A DNA stretch of 7,823 nt, taken from the NCBI GenBank assembly GCA_964605095.1, contig CAZSBS010000232.1, positions 1-7,823 of the forward strand, read 5' to 3'. Positions 5,767 through 7,823 of the stretch are shown here, piece after piece. The first letter of the stretch is position 1, and every line of letters starts with the position of its first letter. The DNA is from JAUWQU01 sp964605095 (GTDB taxonomy: Bacteria; Planctomycetota; Phycisphaerae; SM23-33). Under the pieces are notes generated by a model. The model did no database searches. It was not told the DNA's origin and saw only the letters and a list, made by a program, of their open reading frames with translations. The translations under genes and the position numbers were made by a program.

Positions 5767-6096
5767 TTATCCGATCCGCGGCTTGCCGCTATCGCCCTTG
5801 TGGTAGACCTCGGACTCATCGGCGAAAACGGTGTCGATAATGCCGATCACCACGCAGTCGACCGGGGCCTTCTCGGTCTGGGGCGTCATCCGGGAACTTG
5901 AGCCCTGCGTGACCAACACGAGATCGTCCGTGCCGGCCCCAAGGCTGTCCACGGCCACGAAACAACGCTCCGTGCCGAACATCTGGCCCTTCTTCTCGTC
6001 CACCCGCAGCGGCTCGACGATGAGCAGCTTTCGCCCGGTCATCGTCTCGACCTTCTGGGTGGTCACCACATTGCCTCGTACGCGCGCGATGAACAT
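5767..6096 (-). CDS. EutN/CcmL-family BMC-P vertex protein 1
   Basis: A 109-residue pentameric shell protein: first strand 'MFIARVRGNVVTT', then 'GRKLLIVEPLRVD', the conserved 'FVAVDSLGAGTDDLVLVTQG', and the last core strand 'DCVVIGIIDTV'. Unlike the 84-residue BMC-P 2 it has a hydrophilic C-terminal extension of about 18 residues ('FADESEVYHKGDSGKPRIG'). The ATG at 6096 is chosen because it gives the family's standard N-terminus and has AAGGA 8 nt upstream (6105-6109). A GTG at 6180 is in frame, but its extra 28 residues are encoded by a hairpin-rich spacer and do not look like protein. It is separated from BMC-H by 185 nt, much more than any other gap in the operon, and from the dehydrogenase gene by 75 nt. 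Confidence 0.94.
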   Translation of the reverse strand: MFIARVRGNVVTTQKVETMTGRKLLIVEPLRVDEKKGQMFGTERCFVAVDSLGAGTDDLVLVTQGSSSRMTPQTEKAPVDCVVIGIIDTVFADESEVYHKGDSGKPRIG

Positions 6097-6114
6097 GTCT
6101 CGATTCCTTCCCGC

Positions 6115-6270
6115 GTGGCACGGGCATTCCGTAGCACGGACATCCCCGTTAGGGGTCCCAAGGACTTGCCCGTGAGTCACAGGGGCGTCTCGCCCTTGTC
6201 TCGGCCGCTCACGGGCGACAGCGTATGCTCACGGCGGGGTCGGCCGTGCCACGTATACGGCCCCGCCGCA
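6115..6270 (-). repeat. Cluster of hairpins between the BMC-H and BMC-P 1 genes
   Basis: At least three palindromes in tandem. (1) Bases 6119-6126 (cacgggca) pair with 6167-6174, enclosing a smaller hairpin with stem cccc/gggg and loop gtta (6144-6155), flanked by gga/tcc. (2) aggggcg (6181-6187) pairs with cgccctt (6191-6197) with one G-U. (3) cggcgggg (6232-6239) pairs with ccccgccg (6261-6268), with an inner ccgt/acgg. The first hairpin ends about 10 nt before the BMC-P 1 ribosome binding site in transcript order. No T-run follows any stem. Likely roles are mRNA processing or stability, or simply a REP-like insertion. Confidence 0.65.
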
Positions 6271-6281
6271 ACGGTCTCTTG

Positions 6282-6560
6282 TCAGCCAACCGACGTCGGC
6301 AGGATCTTCCGCAACTCATCGTGCGGGCGGGGAATCACATGCACGCTGACGACCTCGCCAACCCGCGCCGCGGCGGCCGAGCCGGCGTCCACGGCCGCCT
6401 TGACGGCCGCAACGTCGCCATAGACGCACACGCTGACGTACCCGCTGCCGACCTTCTTCATGCCGGCATACTTGACCTGTGCCGCCTTGAGCATAGCGTC
6501 GGTAGCCTCAATCACGGCCACAAGGCCCTTGGTCTCGATCATTCCCAATGCTTCTTCCAT
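6282..6560 (-). CDS. BMC-H hexameric microcompartment shell protein
   Basis: A 92-residue canonical Pfam BMC-domain protein (CcmK/PduA/EutM type) that tiles the shell facets as hexamers. It starts 'MEEALGMIETKGLVAVIEATDAM' and has the pore region 'KKVGSGYVSV' (35-44) with the GSG loop at 38-40, then 'YGDVAAVKAAVDAG' (47-60) and 'VVSVHVIPRPHDEL' (70-83). Its length is standard for a single-domain BMC-H; there is no fused or permuted domain. Family members often have Arg before GDV; here it is Tyr47, and a Cys (45) sits two residues earlier. It is 25 nt downstream of the acetate kinase gene. PVM loci often contain a second BMC-H gene, which is not in this window. Identification is firm. Confidence 0.97.
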   Translation of the reverse strand: MEEALGMIETKGLVAVIEATDAMLKAAQVKYAGMKKVGSGYVSVCVYGDVAAVKAAVDAGSAAAARVGEVVSVHVIPRPHDELRKILPTSVG

Positions 6561-6582
6561 TGTCTTTGTTCCTATTAAGAAG

Positions 6583-6603
6583 GTCTTATGTCTTAGCTCT
6601 TAG
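6583..6603. repeat. 7-bp tandem repeat at the 3' end of the acetate kinase gene
   Basis: Three units, gtcttat, gtcttag and ctcttag, on the plus strand (6583-6589, 6590-6596, 6597-6603). It spans the acetate kinase stop codon and supplies its last five codons (LRAKT). AT-richer than the surrounding genes. Confidence 0.55.
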
Positions 6604-7794
6604 GTTTACTTTCCGCTGTTTGGCCAGGAACTCCGCCGCCAGCCTGGCCACGACAAGCTCCTCATTGGCCGGAATCACCCACAGCGCCGTCGCGCTGGAC
6701 GGCGCGTCGATCCGGCCCTCTTCGTGGACTTCCTTATTGGCCCTGGCGTCGAGGGCAATTCCCGCGAAGTCCAGTTCGCAAAGCGCCATGTCCCTGACAC
6801 GCGGGCTGTGCTGGCCTATGCCGCCGGTAAAGGCGATCGCGTCGACGCCACCAAGCTCCACCATGTACGCGCCGAGGTAGTCGCGTATGCTCGTGGCGAA
6901 GAGATCCAGCGCCAGCCGGCACCGCTCGTCGCCGCGGGCCAGGCCCGATTCAATGTCGCGTATGTCGCCGCTGGTGCCGCTCAGGGCCGCCAGCCCGGCA
7001 CGGTTGCCGAGCTCGGCCAGAAGGTCGTCCATGCCTCGTCCGGTCCGCTCGGCCATCAGCTTGAGCCCGAACGCGTCGAAGTCGCCAACCCGCGTACCCT
7101 GCGGCAGGCCGGACTGCGGAGTCAGGCCCATGCTGGTGGCCACGCTCCTGCCGTCGGCAATGGCGCAGAGGCTCGACGAGCCGCCGAGGTGGCACGATAT
7201 CACCCGCCGCGCCTCGGGCATCAACTCGCCCAGCCGCGAGGCTACGTACCGATGCGACGCCCCGTGATAGCCGTAACGCCGCACGCCGAACTTCTCCGTC
7301 CAATCCGGCGGGCATGCGTACACCCGGCGCCGGGGCGGGTTGGTCGCGTGAAAGCCATCCTCGAATGCCGCCACCAGCGCCACACCCGGCAGCACCTGCC
7401 GGAACATTCGCATGGCCGCGATGTACGGCGGATTGTGAACCGGCGCTATCGGAACGAAGTACTCCATCCTTTCCAGCAGGGCGTCGTCGACCATGCAGAC
7501 CGGCTCGGCCCCGCCGCCAACGACGGCCTTGAACGCCACCGCGTCAAGATCGGCCTCGCCGGCAAGGGCGCCTTCAGCCACCAGGTGCGACATCACGAAC
7601 TCGATGGCCTGGCCATGGTCGGCGAAGTCTCGCTCCAGGCGGGCAGTCCGTCCGGCCAGCGCGAGCTTCAGCGAGCCGCCGGAGCCGCCGATTCGATCGG
7701 CCCCGCCGGACGCCAGTTCAAGCTCGGCCGACGACATGTCGAACAGCCGAAACTTGAAACTCGTCGATCCGATATTGCTGACAAGGATCTTCAT
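6586..7794 (-). CDS. ackA: Acetate kinase family protein (acyl phosphate to ATP)
   Basis: A 402-aa acetate/propionate kinase homologue of normal family length, expected to turn the acyl phosphate made from the microcompartment's acyl-CoA into the acid plus ATP, probably in the cytosol. Motifs: 'NIGSTSFK' (7-14) with Asn7, Ser10, Ser12 and Lys14; 'APVHNPPYI' (117-125); 'GYHGASHRYV' (175-184) with the catalytic His; 'CHLGGSSS' (201-208); 'GLPQGTRVGDFD' (229-240) with the second active-site Arg; 'FTGGIGQHS' (322-330); 'PANEELV' (375-381) with the metal-binding Glu. Odd points: the usual 'HRVVHGG' reads 'FKAVVGGG' (88-95), so the first active-site Arg is Lys89 and the His is Val92, and 'FDTAFH' reads 'FEDGFH' (144-149), so the catalytic Asp is Glu145. 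Some of these changes may be typical of the planctomycete branch. First visible gene of the operon; only 29 bp upstream are seen, with no strong ribosome binding site. Confidence 0.9.
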   Translation of the reverse strand: MKILVSNIGSTSFKFRLFDMSSAELELASGGADRIGGSGGSLKLALAGRTARLERDFADHGQAIEFVMSHLVAEGALAGEADLDAVAFKAVVGGGAEPVCMVDDALLERMEYFVPIAPVHNPPYIAAMRMFRQVLPGVALVAAFEDGFHATNPPRRRVYACPPDWTEKFGVRRYGYHGASHRYVASRLGELMPEARRVISCHLGGSSSLCAIADGRSVATSMGLTPQSGLPQGTRVGDFDAFGLKLMAERTGRGMDDLLAELGNRAGLAALSGTSGDIRDIESGLARGDERCRLALDLFATSIRDYLGAYMVELGGVDAIAFTGGIGQHSPRVRDMALCELDFAGIALDARANKEVHEEGRIDAPSSATALWVIPANEELVVARLAAEFLAKQRKVNLRAKT

Positions 7795-7799
7795 CTTGG

Positions 7800-7823
7800 T
7801 AGCCAGTAGCCAGTAGCCGGTAG
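7800..7823. repeat. 7-bp tandem repeat just upstream of the acetate kinase start
   Basis: Units tagccag, tagccag and tagccgg followed by a further tag at the window edge; it begins 6 bp before the acetate kinase ATG (minus strand) and fills the place where a ribosome binding site would be. It may continue beyond the window. Confidence 0.6.

Noticed and set aside
4996..5901. 301-codon plus-strand frame opposite the aldehyde dehydrogenase gene
   Set aside because: Shadow of the dehydrogenase reading frame; no family motif or ribosome binding site.
6097..6180. Extended BMC-P 1 starting at a GTG at 6180
   Set aside because: The extra 28 residues come from hairpin DNA, and the ATG at 6096 gives the standard family start with a good ribosome binding site.
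6724..7809. 361-codon open frame on the plus strand opposite the acetate kinase gene
   Set aside because: Antisense shadow of a well-supported enzyme gene; its composition is biased to Arg, Ala, Gln and His and it has no recognisable domain.

Overview
The window looks like a piece of a high-GC Planctomycetota (PVC-group) chromosome, possibly from an environmental genome. I infer this from the gene content: the end of a CTP synthase gene, a DUF1844 protein with a planctomycete-style N-terminus, and a bacterial microcompartment (BMC) operon of the PVM type (Planctomycetes-Verrucomicrobia Microcompartment, used for L-fucose/L-rhamnose and related sugars). The intergenic DNA is full of short palindromes and simple repeats.

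Layout. Bases 1-464 (+): 3' end of pyrG (CTP synthase, glutaminase domain). Bases 465-927: no convincing gene, but a 9-bp tandem repeat, a purine-rich repeat, a hairpin and a palindrome. Bases 928-1467 (+): DUF1844 protein. Bases 1468-1743: convergent intergenic region with a long inverted repeat, several GC-rich hairpins (likely terminators for both sides) and a second, inverted copy of the purine-rich repeat. Bases 1744-7794 (-): one eight-gene, mostly tightly packed operon. In transcription order it is acetate kinase; BMC-H shell protein; EutN/CcmL-type BMC-P vertex protein 1; CoA-acylating aldehyde dehydrogenase; BMC-P 2; an RpiB-like protein with lost catalytic motifs; BMC-P 3; class II aldolase. 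Gaps are 25, 185, 75, 3, 11, 4 and 15 nt.

How the genes fit together. The aldolase would cleave a deoxysugar phosphate (L-fuculose-1-P or L-rhamnulose-1-P) to DHAP and lactaldehyde inside a protein shell. The aldehyde dehydrogenase would oxidise lactaldehyde to lactyl-CoA. A phosphotransacylase would make the acyl phosphate, and the acetate kinase homologue would make ATP. No phosphotransacylase (PduL) is in the window; it most likely lies just beyond base 7823. The shell is one hexameric (BMC-H) and three pentameric (BMC-P) proteins here, with no BMC-T.

Most interesting points: (1) the 297-aa RpiB-like protein, which has an encapsulation-peptide-like N-terminus, a EutT-like 'LTPAA' segment and an RpiB-like C-terminal half lacking the catalytic Cys and His; (2) a 54-bp palindromic element with 6-bp terminal inverted repeats inserted in frame in that same gene; (3) a cluster of hairpins between the BMC-H and first BMC-P genes, placed where they could set shell stoichiometry; (4) similar amphipathic helices at one end of each of three putative cargo proteins.
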